Below, piece by piece: positions 45,548 through 57,234 of a stretch of 64,000 bases of DNA. The translations under genes and the position numbers were made by a program. The notes beneath the pieces are model-generated. The model was not told where the DNA came from, searched no databases, and was given only the letters and a program-made list of their open reading frames with translations. Source of the stretch: Hofstenia miamia (Eukaryota > Xenacoelomorpha > Acoela); NCBI GenBank assembly GCA_004352715.1, contig SCFE01000032.1:463978-527977 (forward strand), written 5' to 3'. Each line of letters opens with the position of its first letter. Position 1 is the first letter of the stretch.

Positions 45548-45910
45548 TATCATTAAATATGCAGGTATCATCGGTTTATTGAATTAAATTACAATCAGTT
45601 GTCGTGTGCATGTCGTTTACATATATACTGAAAAGAAGGGGATCTAGAATTGTCCCTTGAGGAACACCATTGCTAACAGGCAGCCAATTTGAAAAAACAT
45701 CGCTTATCTTTACTCTCTGAAACCTATCCTTCAAATAACTAGTTATCAAATTTCTGCTTTTATTAGAAAACCCATATAGGATAATTTTGTTATTAGTATG
45801 CTATGATTAATCGAATCAAAAGCTTTAGAAGGATCTAGGCAAGCAATAGCTACAAACTTATTTGCGTTCAGAGTAAAGCTATCGCACCAAAACTCACAGA
45901 ACAGGGATTT
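45548..45910 (-). pseudogene. LINE reverse transcriptase fragment
   Basis: On the - strand, from 45910 downward: NKFVAIACLDPSKAFDSINH (motif A), then after a frameshift NLITSYLKDRFQRVKISD, then SNGVPQGTILDPLLFSIYVN (motif B) and TDDTCIFND, where a stop replaces Tyr of YADD. All order and spacing fit a CR1/Jockey-type reverse transcriptase. One frameshift and one stop inactivate it. It precedes the 3' end at 44226 or 45317 in the same orientation, so it is probably the same element. Confidence 0.75.
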
Positions 45911-46371
45911 CTAAATGTGTGTGGCTCTAAACTCCTCTGTGTACCAGAAAAATTACAGACGATGCATTTAGATAAGAATACAAGCGAATACATTCTCTAC
46001 AAAATGTGGGGATTAATGACGATGAGAAGAGTTACACGTGTTGACCATTGAAATTGTTTTACACGCCATTTGATGTAATAAGAGTTTTATTGTATGCTGT
46101 GTAGTGTCATAGGTTCAATTGTGGTAAAATTGCTGGAAATAGCGGATAATATATATCTGAATGTTCTTAGTAAGTTTAATTAAATTCCTTAAAAACGACA
46201 CATTATTCAATCCATGAATAATCAAAAGATAGCGTGTAACATTCAAATTGCCTCTAGATCTAGTTTAAACCTATTGCGAAGAACACAAATAACTGCTGCT
46301 AAGAGTGGCAGTTGTTATCTCTGTCCTACACTCTTAACTAATGTAAATCGAAAATATTCTTCCATCTACAC

Positions 46372-47755
46372 TAGGAATGCGATCCGGATAGTGAATTGAA
46401 TATACCGGATACCGGATAATTCCGGATAATATATTGTTAAATTATTACAAAAGCAACCAGAAATATGACTTTAAAAAGCAAAATATGACCTTATTTTAAT
46501 GACAAAATATTATGGAATTGAGTGCCCTAAAATATTACCATTCATTTTTCAAAAGGATTATTTTAACTTTTTATATTAATGAGAACAACATATAAAACAA
46601 ATACAAAATCTCTTACACAATAATAACTCAATATCTTAAAACAATTGCTTCACAAGTTATAATAACAGCATACAAATTTCCATATATTATTGTGGTTAAG
46701 ATTTTTGTCATAGGCCAAGAGTTTTCTCAATATAAAGAAACATCTCTCAACTGCAGCCGATGTTTCTTGATATATTGTAACTTGAAATACAATTCCGATA
46801 AAATTTTCCAAAGCCTTTCTTCCACTATAGTAGTGAAATCGGCATTTTTTAATCGTGCCTTGATATAGGCGATTATTTCGCAGGTATCATTTCCAAGATC
46901 AAGGGTGGGAGTAAAGTACAACATCTGGTGGAATTTCAACTCTGTCCAACATTGAAAAATTTTGATATTTTATGATAGCAGCCTTAATTGAAGCCATCCG
47001 ATTTTCAACCCTAGTATATTTTGCCTGAAAAGCATGGCACAGTTCTGCAACACATGTGCCTTTCAAAATCCATGAAATAATAATGTATATAGTTCATATA
47101 ATATTTTTTCAGCTGCCAGCATACATTGTCAGTCTTAGAAACACGTCGACCAGTGGGTCAGATCAGATTGGGTCAACAATTACTTACCAATTAAACTTCT
47201 CGGGTGGTTAGGCCAGGAATTACATTAATTGGAATTGAATGAATATATATGTTTAGTATAAATGATTTAAACCAGTCACAATCCAGCATTAATTTTTAAG
47301 TTTTTTTCTTAATTTAATGAAACTATGATATTTCATCAACAAATATTACCGTATTTTTCAAAATATGACTTTTTATGAATTTATAACCTTCTATTTATCT
47401 GCAACCCATCTCTGAAAACCTTCTAATTTTAAACACACTGCAAAATAAACCAACAGAAAAAATATGACTTTTATTACTTTTGGTTGCCCTAATTATTAGT
47501 GAAGAACAATCTCATTTCTCAATTAATATCGACCACTTGCGAAAAAAATATATATTAAATAGTCTACATCTTGCTATGTCAGAAAAACAACTTGTTTTGT
47601 TTAATAACAATATAATATAATTTTTTCTCAAAAATTCCATTTTTAAATGAAGTTTTATCCGGTAAAATCTGGTAAACAAGTTAAATTTTACCAGATACCA
47701 GATATACGGATCCAGTTGTGCAATTTCCGATTTTACCCATACTGGCACATCCCTA
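46372..47755 (-). mobile_element. hAT element remnant with 8-bp target duplication
   Basis: The left end reads TAGGAATGCGATCCGG and the right end, in reverse, TAGGGATGTGCCAGTATGGG. The flanking 8-mers ATCTACAC (46364-46371) and AACTACAC (47756-47763) differ at one position. Subterminal ACCGGATACCGG and CCGGTAAAATCTGGTAAA repeats occur on both sides. Inside, on the - strand, lies a degenerate transposase C-terminus. A related terminus is found at 6500-6569. Confidence 0.75.
46640..47060 (-). pseudogene. hAT transposase C-terminal relic
   Basis: Reading from 47060 downward over frameshifts gives KYTRVENRMASIKAAIIKYQ, then IYQETSAAVERCFFILRKLL followed by AYDKN. The 'TSA.VER.FS.l..l' pattern is the hAT dimerisation domain. 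No complete frame; the catalytic part is lost. It lies within the 46372-47755 element, in which no other coding remains. Confidence 0.6.
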
Positions 47756-47947
47756 AACTACACTATTTGCGATAAAGCAATATGTCCAAATCATTCTACT
47801 ACGAGTAAAATCTGTAAATTGCAATGAATAAATAACTAACTCCAGGTTTATATTAGTTTTGCAAACTTTTAACTTCACCAGTTTTGTAGGTTTTTCAGTT
47901 GAGGTCAACTATTATTGTTATTGAGAAAATTTAACGAGTATGATTGG

Positions 47948-47986
47948 GTTAAGTGCAGGGCTACCTTAGGTAGCCTTGGTTAAGTG
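47948..47986. mobile_element. 23-bp palindrome flanked by perfect 8-bp repeats
   Basis: GTTAAGTG occurs at 47948-47955 and 47979-47986. Between them are two 11-base arms, CAGGGCTACCT and AGGTAGCCTTG, complementary at 10 of 11 positions, around a single T. CAGGG ends and the 8-bp duplication fit hAT-type insertion. The unit is only terminal repeats. Confidence 0.6.
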
Positions 47987-47989
47987 ATA

Positions 47990-49244
47990 AATAAGACAAT
48001 TAAAATATGGCAAATCTAGTTGTCCAAAATTTGCCAACACGTCCTTGCTCTTCAAAAATAATATTAGAATATATCATTTTACTTCATATCTCTAATTTTT
48101 AGAAGCGGTATTTTTCTAAAATTCATTTTTTAGTCCTAAGTTCATATTAACAATCAAATTTCAGAGCACATATGCATATGTGTAGTAAATAAAGTGGTAA
48201 ATGTCACTATGCTCTTAAAGTTTCTTGCACTAAGCTTTCTACTGTGAAGTTTAGGATGGTAATATATCTTCAATAAATACCCAAATTTTAAAGCACCGAA
48301 AACTTATTAACCAGGATGTTACTCGCTCTTCACTCAAGATCAAAAGACTTAAGCTTTACCAAGATGATTCAGATGTTATCAAAGTTTATTGCTTGTATAT
48401 GTTCAATCATTGGCTGACTAAATGGATTATCTTCATCTAAATTTATCTATATCAGTTTTAAGCCCTAACATAATTTATTTGATTGAAATTTAGTTGAAGC
48501 CTTAACAGTGTATTCAATAGCCTCTCACATTTAGCTATGAGTTTCTATCCCAGAAAGCCGACATTAGACTTTGTGACAGCATTAATCAAAATATCATTTC
48601 CAACAAGGCTGTATAATCATAGATTTTGAAGGCAGAATCGTCTTCGTTAACTGCTAAATCCGGATTACTTTAGTCCATTTCGAGAAATTTTAGAACATTT
48701 TGAAAATCCAACTGGTCCAATTAAATGTTTGTTCAAATTAACAGGGTGAATATTTTCACTAAGGATTTTGGTAATAAGCGACGCCTTTTAAAAACATAAT
48801 AAATGGAAATACTTCTGAAGTAGCTGTCAAGTCATTAGTAATTGAGTAAGAGGAATATTTATTCCACACATGTATGCTACAGAATCTGAAACTATATATT
48901 TCACGTGACTAAGATATGTAACGATTATAGGAAGATAATTGAATTTGGAAGCATTGCCAAAATGCGTAGAAAGAATAATACCGTGTTAATACATTCAAAT
49001 ATGGTATGAGATTGCCATTCTGTAGATAGATTCAATTTTCTCAATCGTGTCAAAATTTCCAATAAAAAATATTGCTTAAAGAGAAAGTTACGACTAAATA
49101 ATACTGATGATTTATGTGAATTCACAAAACACATACGCACAAATCTAATTTAAAAATATCGCAATTTTTTTATGACTTGCAATGGTTTTTGTATTGAATT
49201 AGATTGTTTCTAACATTTCGTTTCAGTAATTTTTTTATATGAAA
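47990..49244. other. No recognisable feature
   Basis: AT-rich; no coding or repeat signal recognised. Confidence 0.4.
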
Positions 49245-49480
49245 AAGAATAAAATGAAGTTAAACGTTGACGAGACTAAATTTATGGTGCGAAATAGTTC
49301 TAACAAGAATGAAAAACTCATATTAAAAATAAATATAAATATATAAGAAGTGACCAAATTTATAAATTTAGAAATAACTTTCGATAAAAAGTTTACACTT
49401 GGAAATAAAGTCAAGAAAATAATGCCTAAATGGTACAATGAATTAAAATACTATTTAAACTTCAAAATTTATACCCATTA
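49245..49480 (+). pseudogene. LINE reverse transcriptase thumb fragment
   Basis: The translation KMKLNVDETKFMVRNSSN and, after a stop, VTKFINLEITFDKKFTLGNK matches the LINE block after YADD ('n.lklN..KT.fm', 'v..fk.LGi.iD.kl'). Short and damaged. Confidence 0.55.
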
Positions 49481-49518
49481 ATTGGCAAATAATTCAAATG
49501 AAATATATATATATATAT

Positions 49519-50031
49519 GGGCTTTATACTGAGCGCCAACGACCACCGATTTTCCCCATACTTAGCGCCAGCATGCAGCTCGGCCGGTTAACGTCAAAAG
49601 TATGCGTGATAGCTTTAGGGTTTATTTAATAGCTACACAACCAAATTTGGGCTCAAAGGAAGCAATTCTAAAAAAATATATAAAAAATGAAAAATATTAT
49701 TGAAAAAATTGGATTTATTGCCATTTCAACAGCTATGAATGTGTTTTGGAACTAATTTTTACATTTTCAAAAAATTTGGGCGTTGTTCAATATCTGATAT
49801 TATTTTCAGATCAATATTGGCAGTTCTTCCCAGTGAAAATGAGTTCCGCTTCCGGCCATGTCAAAAATTCCAATTTTTTATCAGAGTCAGTAAACCACGT
49901 GCTTAAGTCATTTCTGATGCCAAAATTTGGAAAAGACATGTGTGGGGTTCAATCTTGTTTCAAAATAATACGTAGCGCCCTCTAAATACTTAACGCCATT
50001 ATATTTTTGACAACCTTTAACAAAGCGCCCG

Positions 50032-50032
<1 letters not shown>
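49519..50032. mobile_element. Putative TA-targeted MITE
   Basis: Both ends meet TA runs. The left starts GGGCTTTATACTGAGCGCC and has ACTTAGCGCC about 40 bp inward; the right, in reverse, starts CGGGCGCTTTGTTAAAGG and has TGGCGTTAAGT about 30 bp inward. These inverted but imperfect repeats and the lack of coding suggest a decayed non-autonomous element. Confidence 0.4.
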
Positions 50033-50064
<32 letters not shown>

Positions 50065-51331
50065 TGCTTCGGTACTTATTTTCAGGCTTGTTATAACGAA
50101 GCTCGGCAAAAGAATGAAGGTCTTTATGCTATATTTGTAAATTTAATTTGTGTATAGAGGATTTAAAAATAAATATTATTAATATTATTATTGAAAATAA
50201 ATCACTGATTCTTTTACTATTAATATAAAATGATATTGTTAACTTTATTTTAAGAAAGATTTTTGCGATTTATTTACACATAATTTGGCTTTGTACATAT
50301 ATTTGGAATCATTGATAACCGACTAATCGTGAAATGGTGGGGTATCTGGTGGCCGTTGTCATGCATTTGTCGCGATCAATGAATAAGGAATCTTGTTTGA
50401 AGGCGATCTCAGTTTCCAGGGCACGTCTGGTCTCCATAAGATCAGCTCTACTTTGTTGAGCTTCTGCTAACTTATTTTTCAATGCCTCAATTGAAGCTTT
50501 AATTTCTTGAACTTCTTCAACAAGACTAAATAAAAAATAAATAAAAACGCGTGCAAAGTTATGTACTATACATGTGTGTCATATACATCACATTCTGAAG
50601 TACTTTTTACCAATATAAATATAAACGTTTCATATTTGTCAACGACAAGTGGAGAGTTGGAAACGGGTCACACATTTTGATCCATCAATAATAAGTCATT
50701 TTGAAAATCTTTAACCCAAGGCTTGGTAATATCCGTGACCCAATACCAAACTCATGATATGCTTTTTGAAAGAGTCATGACTAATTCAATCATTATAAAT
50801 AAATAAACCAACAACAATTGAGCATATGACTAATGAGTGAATTCGACATAACATCATTTCGCTAAATAATTTCACTTAAAAATTTTGAAAATTTAATCTA
50901 ATAAGACATCGATAGACAAATGCACAAGAATGTTAACCAGTGTATTGAAGATATTCGGAGTATATAACACAATATGCAATAAATTGTCCATTGGTAACGT
51001 CACCCTAATAAATATTTTGCATGCGACGGTCACCATTCGAATCCTTAATTGCAAAACCAGATAATAAAAGATTTTTCTCAAACTAAGGAAAAGATTATTA
51101 AATATGGTTGGTTGATAACCCAGCCTTTTGAAAAAAGTTGACCCATGACCAGCGAATGTGTCGTGTCGAATTAACCCGTTTCCCACTCTGTTTGAATATC
51201 AATAATTATTTTAAAACTATATTTAGTGTAGTGGCTTTGTGAATATCTTTTAGGACATACAAGATATATGGTTTTAGTTCAAAAAATATCCTCTACCTAA
51301 GTCTAATGAAATAGTAATTCTTCCTGTTAAA
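50003..51331. repeat. 1329-bp segment repeated at 51333-52661
   Basis: As far as I could compare by eye, both copies are identical, including a TA microsatellite of equal length, and are separated only by one N at 51332. A duplication this exact, joined by an N, is most likely an assembly error. It carries the last tektin exon (second copy at 51639-51855). Confidence 0.8.
50244..50249 (-). terminator. Poly(A) signal of the tektin gene
   Basis: AATAAA on the - strand about 60 bp after the stop codon. Confidence 0.5.
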
Positions 51332-51361
51332 NATTTTTGACAACCTTTAACAAAGCGCCCG

Positions 51362-51394
<33 letters not shown>

Positions 51395-54300
51395 TGCTTC
51401 GGTACTTATTTTCAGGCTTGTTATAACGAAGCTCGGCAAAAGAATGAAGGTCTTTATGCTATATTTGTAAATTTAATTTGTGTATAGAGGATTTAAAAAT
51501 AAATATTATTAATATTATTATTGAAAATAAATCACTGATTCTTTTACTATTAATATAAAATGATATTGTTAACTTTATTTTAAGAAAGATTTTTGCGATT
51601 TATTTACACATAATTTGGCTTTGTACATATATTTGGAATCATTGATAACCGACTAATCGTGAAATGGTGGGGTATCTGGTGGCCGTTGTCATGCATTTGT
51701 CGCGATCAATGAATAAGGAATCTTGTTTGAAGGCGATCTCAGTTTCCAGGGCACGTCTGGTCTCCATAAGATCAGCTCTACTTTGTTGAGCTTCTGCTAA
51801 CTTATTTTTCAATGCCTCAATTGAAGCTTTAATTTCTTGAACTTCTTCAACAAGACTAAATAAAAAATAAATAAAAACGCGTGCAAAGTTATGTACTATA
51901 CATGTGTGTCATATACATCACATTCTGAAGTACTTTTTACCAATATAAATATAAACGTTTCATATTTGTCAACGACAAGTGGAGAGTTGGAAACGGGTCA
52001 CACATTTTGATCCATCAATAATAAGTCATTTTGAAAATCTTTAACCCAAGGCTTGGTAATATCCGTGACCCAATACCAAACTCATGATATGCTTTTTGAA
52101 AGAGTCATGACTAATTCAATCATTATAAATAAATAAACCAACAACAATTGAGCATATGACTAATGAGTGAATTCGACATAACATCATTTCGCTAAATAAT
52201 TTCACTTAAAAATTTTGAAAATTTAATCTAATAAGACATCGATAGACAAATGCACAAGAATGTTAACCAGTGTATTGAAGATATTCGGAGTATATAACAC
52301 AATATGCAATAAATTGTCCATTGGTAACGTCACCCTAATAAATATTTTGCATGCGACGGTCACCATTCGAATCCTTAATTGCAAAACCAGATAATAAAAG
52401 ATTTTTCTCAAACTAAGGAAAAGATTATTAAATATGGTTGGTTGATAACCCAGCCTTTTGAAAAAAGTTGACCCATGACCAGCGAATGTGTCGTGTCGAA
52501 TTAACCCGTTTCCCACTCTGTTTGAATATCAATAATTATTTTAAAACTATATTTAGTGTAGTGGCTTTGTGAATATCTTTTAGGACATACAAGATATATG
52601 GTTTTAGTTCAAAAAATATCCTCTACCTAAGTCTAATGAAATAGTAATTCTTCCTGTTAAAACACAATTTTTTCATTCGTAAATGCTTAATTCAAAGTTC
52701 TAAAATCCAATATTTTGAATTTTCTGACTTCATATGATTTTGGGGAATTTGGATTTTCATTCACATTTCAAAAAAATTCATTGCAAACTTATTAAGAAAT
52801 CATTCGAAATTAAACAAATAAGACATAAGCAATTTGGATTGAAATAATGTTATACGGGAACTATATAATTTGGTGATGATTCATACAACTAACTAAGCTT
52901 CGGATCATCACTGCATCATGAATCAACTACAAATCTTAAAACATAAAATTTTAAAATTCTAGAAAATGTACAATGTTGTGCCCTAGATCATTTAGCACTG
53001 CTGCTCAAGAATTAAAACATGATAGCTCCCTTATCTACTTGGTGTGTCTAAAAAAGAGTAAGACTCATTCGAAAATATTGTATAGCACAAGAAAGTCACA
53101 CACGCACACACAAATTTATATTATATATATATATTATTACTATTATTTTGTAAATACATGTATTTGTAGTTTGTAGGTTTTGTACTAGTTTCCAGCAATA
53201 AATTTGCTTTGACTCTTATTTATAAGGCATGTAAAACATCGCAGCGAGATGAATGATAATTTGAAATTTTATGCTCAAGCTCAAATTAAATTTAGGAATC
53301 GGCAGATAAGATATACAGCGCTCTCTTCATTTTGTATTTATATAATTGCCCATCTTATGATTTCTCCGTGGACGAGACCCACTACGATCAAAACTCACAA
53401 AACATATACTGGGTTCCAAAAATGACCAAAGCTAGTTGGTCTACAAAGTAGAGCTCACGAACAAGAAGACCATGTTCTATATGCTTACTCCAAACGAGAT
53501 GGAGAAGTTTCATATTCCAGCAACAACGGTTTAATTTTCTGCAGTCTGGAAGAGGGAAATGGGGAAAGTTCCAAACAAAATTTAATCCTTCAAAAGGACA
53601 ATGTTGCAATATTTACCAAAGATTTTATTAACAAAAGTACATGGAACTGCAATGCAACCACCATACTCTCTTGGTCTCAACTTATGTGATGGGTGGTTGT
53701 TCAACTTGCTGAAAAGTCATCTCAACCTGATCAACTTTGATGAAGAAAATGGAATATTTAATAAACTTTGTTACTTATTAAATTTATCATTGCAAAAAAT
53801 GATAACTACTGCTAATCACGAAAGTGTTATCGACTACATTCACAAAACAAGAAGACTTTACTACACTCACCTAAAAAGTTAAGTTGGAAGAAATTATTTA
53901 TTACCTTATTAAATCAATACTAATTTGTTTATAATTTTGATGGCAAAAGTTTGATAATTTTTTAATGTAATTGTGCTTATGTACGAATATAAGTTTTTGT
54001 TAAGGGGAAAGAAATGGTAGATATTACCGTTTTTGAGGAGCGTCATTGCAAAGATCGTTATTCGGTCGCCACGAACGCGTTTCTAGACGACTTTGTGCAA
54101 CTTTCAGTGGAGGTTCCATGTTCTTAATAGCAGTTTGTAGATTTTGAATGTTGTCTTCTTGCTTTTTAATTTCCTTACACGTCTAAAAATATAAATGAAG
54201 AATATACAATAAATCTTGCCAACTCAAAATTCAAATGAATCGGTACTAAATTTTCTTATATGACGATGGTTGGTTTATGTCGAATTTGACAAGTTTAGGA

Positions 54301-54885
54301 TCTCAATTAAGAAATGCCTTAAACACATGTATTTATTTTTTGTCCAGCCATATATTTTAACTTAAACTGCCTATTTTTCAAAGCCTATCATGAAATTTGG
54401 AAATCTATTGGTGAACGTGCTTAAACATACTGTTGAAAATGTGCATTAAACTGTTTTGCTGTGCTTGAAGTACTTAAAAAGATTCACTATTTTTCATTTA
54501 AAATTAAAAATTTTAAAATAATCCTTGAAATAAGTATTTCATGGCCTCCTGATCTTCACAGTTTCTTTCAACATTGAACTAGCTAAAAATACGGTTAAAA
54601 TGTATGTGTTTCATGTACAAAATTGATTATTTTATAAATTAACATCACGATTAAAAATATACCTTATCCAAATTATCCTCCATTCGTTTCTTTGCTGTAT
54701 GCATTTCAGCGTTTCTTTCTGTAAAGGCTTGCTGCACACAGTTTTGCTGCTCTCGTTGATCATTGCTGACTTCAATAACAATATCATCCAATATTCCTCT
54801 TAACTGGATGCTTGTCTGTCTTTCATTCTCTGCATTTACAATATTGTCATGACACAACATGGCCCATGATTCCGGAGTCGTATTG
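50309..54885 (-). CDS. Tektin, C-terminal half (three exons)
   Basis: Exons on the - strand: 54885-54663, 54182-54028 and 50525-50309, all with AG acceptors and GT donors and matching phases, give about 198 residues. The first reads NTTPESWAMLCHDNIVNAEN and then a coiled coil; the second DKTCKEIKKQEDNIQNLQ and RPNNDLCND, the tektin nonapeptide (RPNVELCRD in most members). The third holds LVEEVQEIKASIEALKNKL and SLFIDRDKCM and ends in GYQ. Tektins are filaments in the lumen of ciliary and flagellar doublet microtubules, here probably of sperm. NTTPESWA and the C-terminus recall tektin-4, but I cannot be sure of the paralogue. The N-terminal half must lie further right or beyond the window. Intron 50526-54027 holds a LINE end and a transposase relic. 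Confidence 0.85.
51639..51855 (-). other. Duplicate of last tektin exon (assembly copy)
   Basis: Same sequence as 50309-50525 within the repeated 1329-bp block. The exon is intact here too; only one of the two is likely to exist at this spot. Confidence 0.75.
52960..53217 (+). mobile_element. LINE 3' end (family of 3258-5358)
   Basis: The end GCAATAAATTTGCTTTGACT at 53193-53212 matches the 3' end at 5334-5353 with one difference. Upstream there is a CA/TA-rich stretch and a short open frame (52973-53176) without motifs. Confidence 0.6.
53360..53882 (+). pseudogene. DDE transposase relic (mariner-like)
   Basis: The frame 53601-53882 has QPPYSLGLNLCDGWLFNLLK and then SHLNLINFDEENG, matching the region of the third acidic residue in mariner-like transposases ('PPYSPDL...D.wLF..lK..L.g..F'). 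The catalytic Asp has become Gly (SLG for SPD). Upstream, VDETHYDQN at about 53374 may be the block of the first Asp. Frameshifts separate the parts. It lies within the tektin intron. Confidence 0.5.
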
Positions 54886-55720
54886 CTAAAATACGCATGT
54901 GATTAAAATGGTTTTTCCCACTCTAACATTTGACTGCTCTCATGAATGTCAATTTAGAATGTCAAAGCAAGCAACATAAATGGAAAATACCTTTAAGTCA
55001 AACAACATGTAATAACCCACGGTGGCCCTGAGGGAAGATTTAGTCAAAGAATTTATTCCACTCAAAATTTCTACATTTTATTATTCTCAGATAACATACA
55101 AATGACTTAAAGCAAAAAAAATCGGTTGACATCTTATATTTTATCAATGATTCAATAATTTACACCATATTTCTATTATAAGTAATATATGTTCAGTAAA
55201 ATACATAAATCCTATGTTCATATGTAGCTTAATGAAAACAGAGGGCTTCATTTTGGCACAGACCAGTCAGAACTTTTATACTTTAGTAAATGCGGTGAGC
55301 GTATTAACTTTTTATTGGTTGTTCTAAGTTCTTTACTATGAATTATTTAAAAAATACTCTCAAATACCCTTAGGATTCTTAATGATTCAAGATGGTTGGA
55401 ATAACATCAATATGTTAAAGCAATGGTACTTCTGTAAATAGACTTAAGGCAGCAAGTGAAATCTGTCAGTTCTCTAACATCACAAAGATGTTGAGGTTCT
55501 TAAGGTATGATCTCGAAGGAAATTTTATTTCATGCTTTCGACAACTTTCTTCACGGATCTCAAAGGATGACCAATATTCTAGTCAATAAATCCAGTCAAT
55601 TTCAAGTACCATTGGCAATACTTGAAAATTTGATATCATGTCTATGAATTCATTAGAATAAATAATATTTGTATAGTAGATAAAGTAAATCATATGATTT
55701 AAGTGTTTTGCTGTAATATA
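54886..55720. other. No recognisable exon
   Basis: Upstream side (for the - strand gene) of the tektin exon at 54885-54663. I looked for the preceding tektin exon here and did not find it. Confidence 0.4.
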
Positions 55721-57232
55721 CAGTACTGGAAATATGCCTTCGGTCACCTTGCTATTTTGAATAAATAATGAACATTCATTGGATAGAGTGTGTCTAAGAT
55801 TATAACTAAGTGTTACTTTGATTGAGAAAGGAAAATCTGTATGTCTAATACCATAAAATATTTAGAATAACAATTGGCTATTAATTTTTAATCAAAATTA
55901 GAAAACTTGTATTGGAAAAATGTATTCGGCCCTGAAAAAATTTTAAAGAATGAACAAAAGTAAATTCAAAATAAGATACATAAATTAATAATTGATGAAA
56001 TATAAGCACTTAGCAACAAAATTCTTTCTTCTAGTATTTTTTACGGTGTCCCTTTGAGCGAATAACAACTTCAAGGTGATCAGGGATTGAAGTAAAAAGT
56101 TTTTCAATAAAGCTGTTGGGAATTGCATACAATTCTTTCTTTATTCCGCTCCACAGCTCGTCTTCATTGTGAAGAGTATGCTGTCCCATTCGATATTTGA
56201 CCTCTTTCCACATATTTTCGATAATGTTAAGGTCTGAAGATTGTGGAAGAAATTTTTTCACTTCTTTTGAGGCATGACATGGAGCACCATCCTGCTGATA
56301 TATTGAATCACTTGTAAGCAGTGGCAAGAGTTCCTTTTCGAGAATCCGAGCATATTGAGAGCTTCAGAGAGTACAAGTGATATAAAAAATCTTGGGAAGG
56401 CTACACTTCTATATTGCACCCGATACCATTACAGACTTCCCATCATACTTCATGGTGCCCCGAGTAAATTGAGGCAATAATCTGAACTTCTGCCCAGTTG
56501 GTCTCATTATCAACATTCTTTTTGATGAGTACAGCTCAAATCTTGACTCATCTGAGAATATAACATTAGACCAATGTGCAGATGAACTGACTCTCATCAG
56601 CCTGGCCCATCTCAGCCGGGGTAATCTTTGCTTTTAGGTTAAGAATGGCTTTCTGAGTGCCACGAAAGTCCCAATTGAGTACTTCTTCAGGATGTTTCGC
56701 ACAATTCTTGCAGTCAGGAGGTGACCATCAGCCCATTACCTGCGAAGTTCCTGGGGCAATGATGTTTTCTGAACTGAAACATCTGATGATATCCCCGACA
56801 GTACTTCGAGGTCGCTCTACAAGTCGGGCGATATTACATTGACTCATTGCTTCCAAAAGCTTGGAGATAATCAACTCGCGGATGACAAGAGGTACGTAAC
56901 CAGGCACCATATATGGCGAAGAAAGACTGTTGTTCGACATTTTAAATATAAATAAACTGAAAAAAGCTCAACTAATGAAATTATTTACAGATCTCAGATT
57001 TGGTGTGAAGTGGCCGAATACATTTTTCAAAGAAAATAATAGCTAACCACAAACATTGTAGCATTTCTCCTTCAGATTTAAAGTAAACAATGATAATTAT
57101 ATCTCAATATTGATGAATTCCTCTTTCTGAAACACCAAATCTGATTAAAGATACATATGACATTCTTGGCGCCATTTTTTAGAAATATTTATGTCAAATC
57201 ATGGGTGGCCGAATTCTTTTTTTCCAGTAGTG
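55721..57232 (-). mobile_element. Tc1-like element with IR/DR architecture
   Basis: The ends CAGTACTGGAAATATGCCTT and, in reverse, CACTACTGGAAAAAAAGAAT are followed by TCGG(T/C)CACC; TA flanks both sides (55719-55720, 57233-57234). About 190 bp inward on each side is a second copy of the core (AAAATGTATTCGGCC at 55918 and, in reverse, AAAATGTATTCGGCCAC at 57008-57024). Two direct repeats within each inverted repeat is the Sleeping Beauty-like plan. Total 1512 bp. Confidence 0.8.
56031..56940 (-). pseudogene. Tc1-like transposase relic
   Basis: Starts at 56940 with MSNNSLSSPYMVPGYVPLVI and a helix-turn-helix (QCNIARLVERPRSTVGDIIR). After a stop and frameshifts come HWSNVIFSDESRFELYSSK with the first Asp, GTMKYDGKSVMVSGAI, then YQQDGAPCHASKEVKKF with the second Asp and PQSSDLNIIENMWKEVKYRM with the third acidic residue (Glu). 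The C-terminus ends SKGHRKKY. Several breaks show that it is inactive; the domain order is otherwise complete. Confidence 0.75.
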
Positions 57233-57234
57233 TA

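Noticed and set aside
50893-51186. 97-codon - strand frame occurring twice (also 52223-52516)
   Set aside because: The two copies are due to the assembly duplication; the frame lies in a tektin intron and has no motif.
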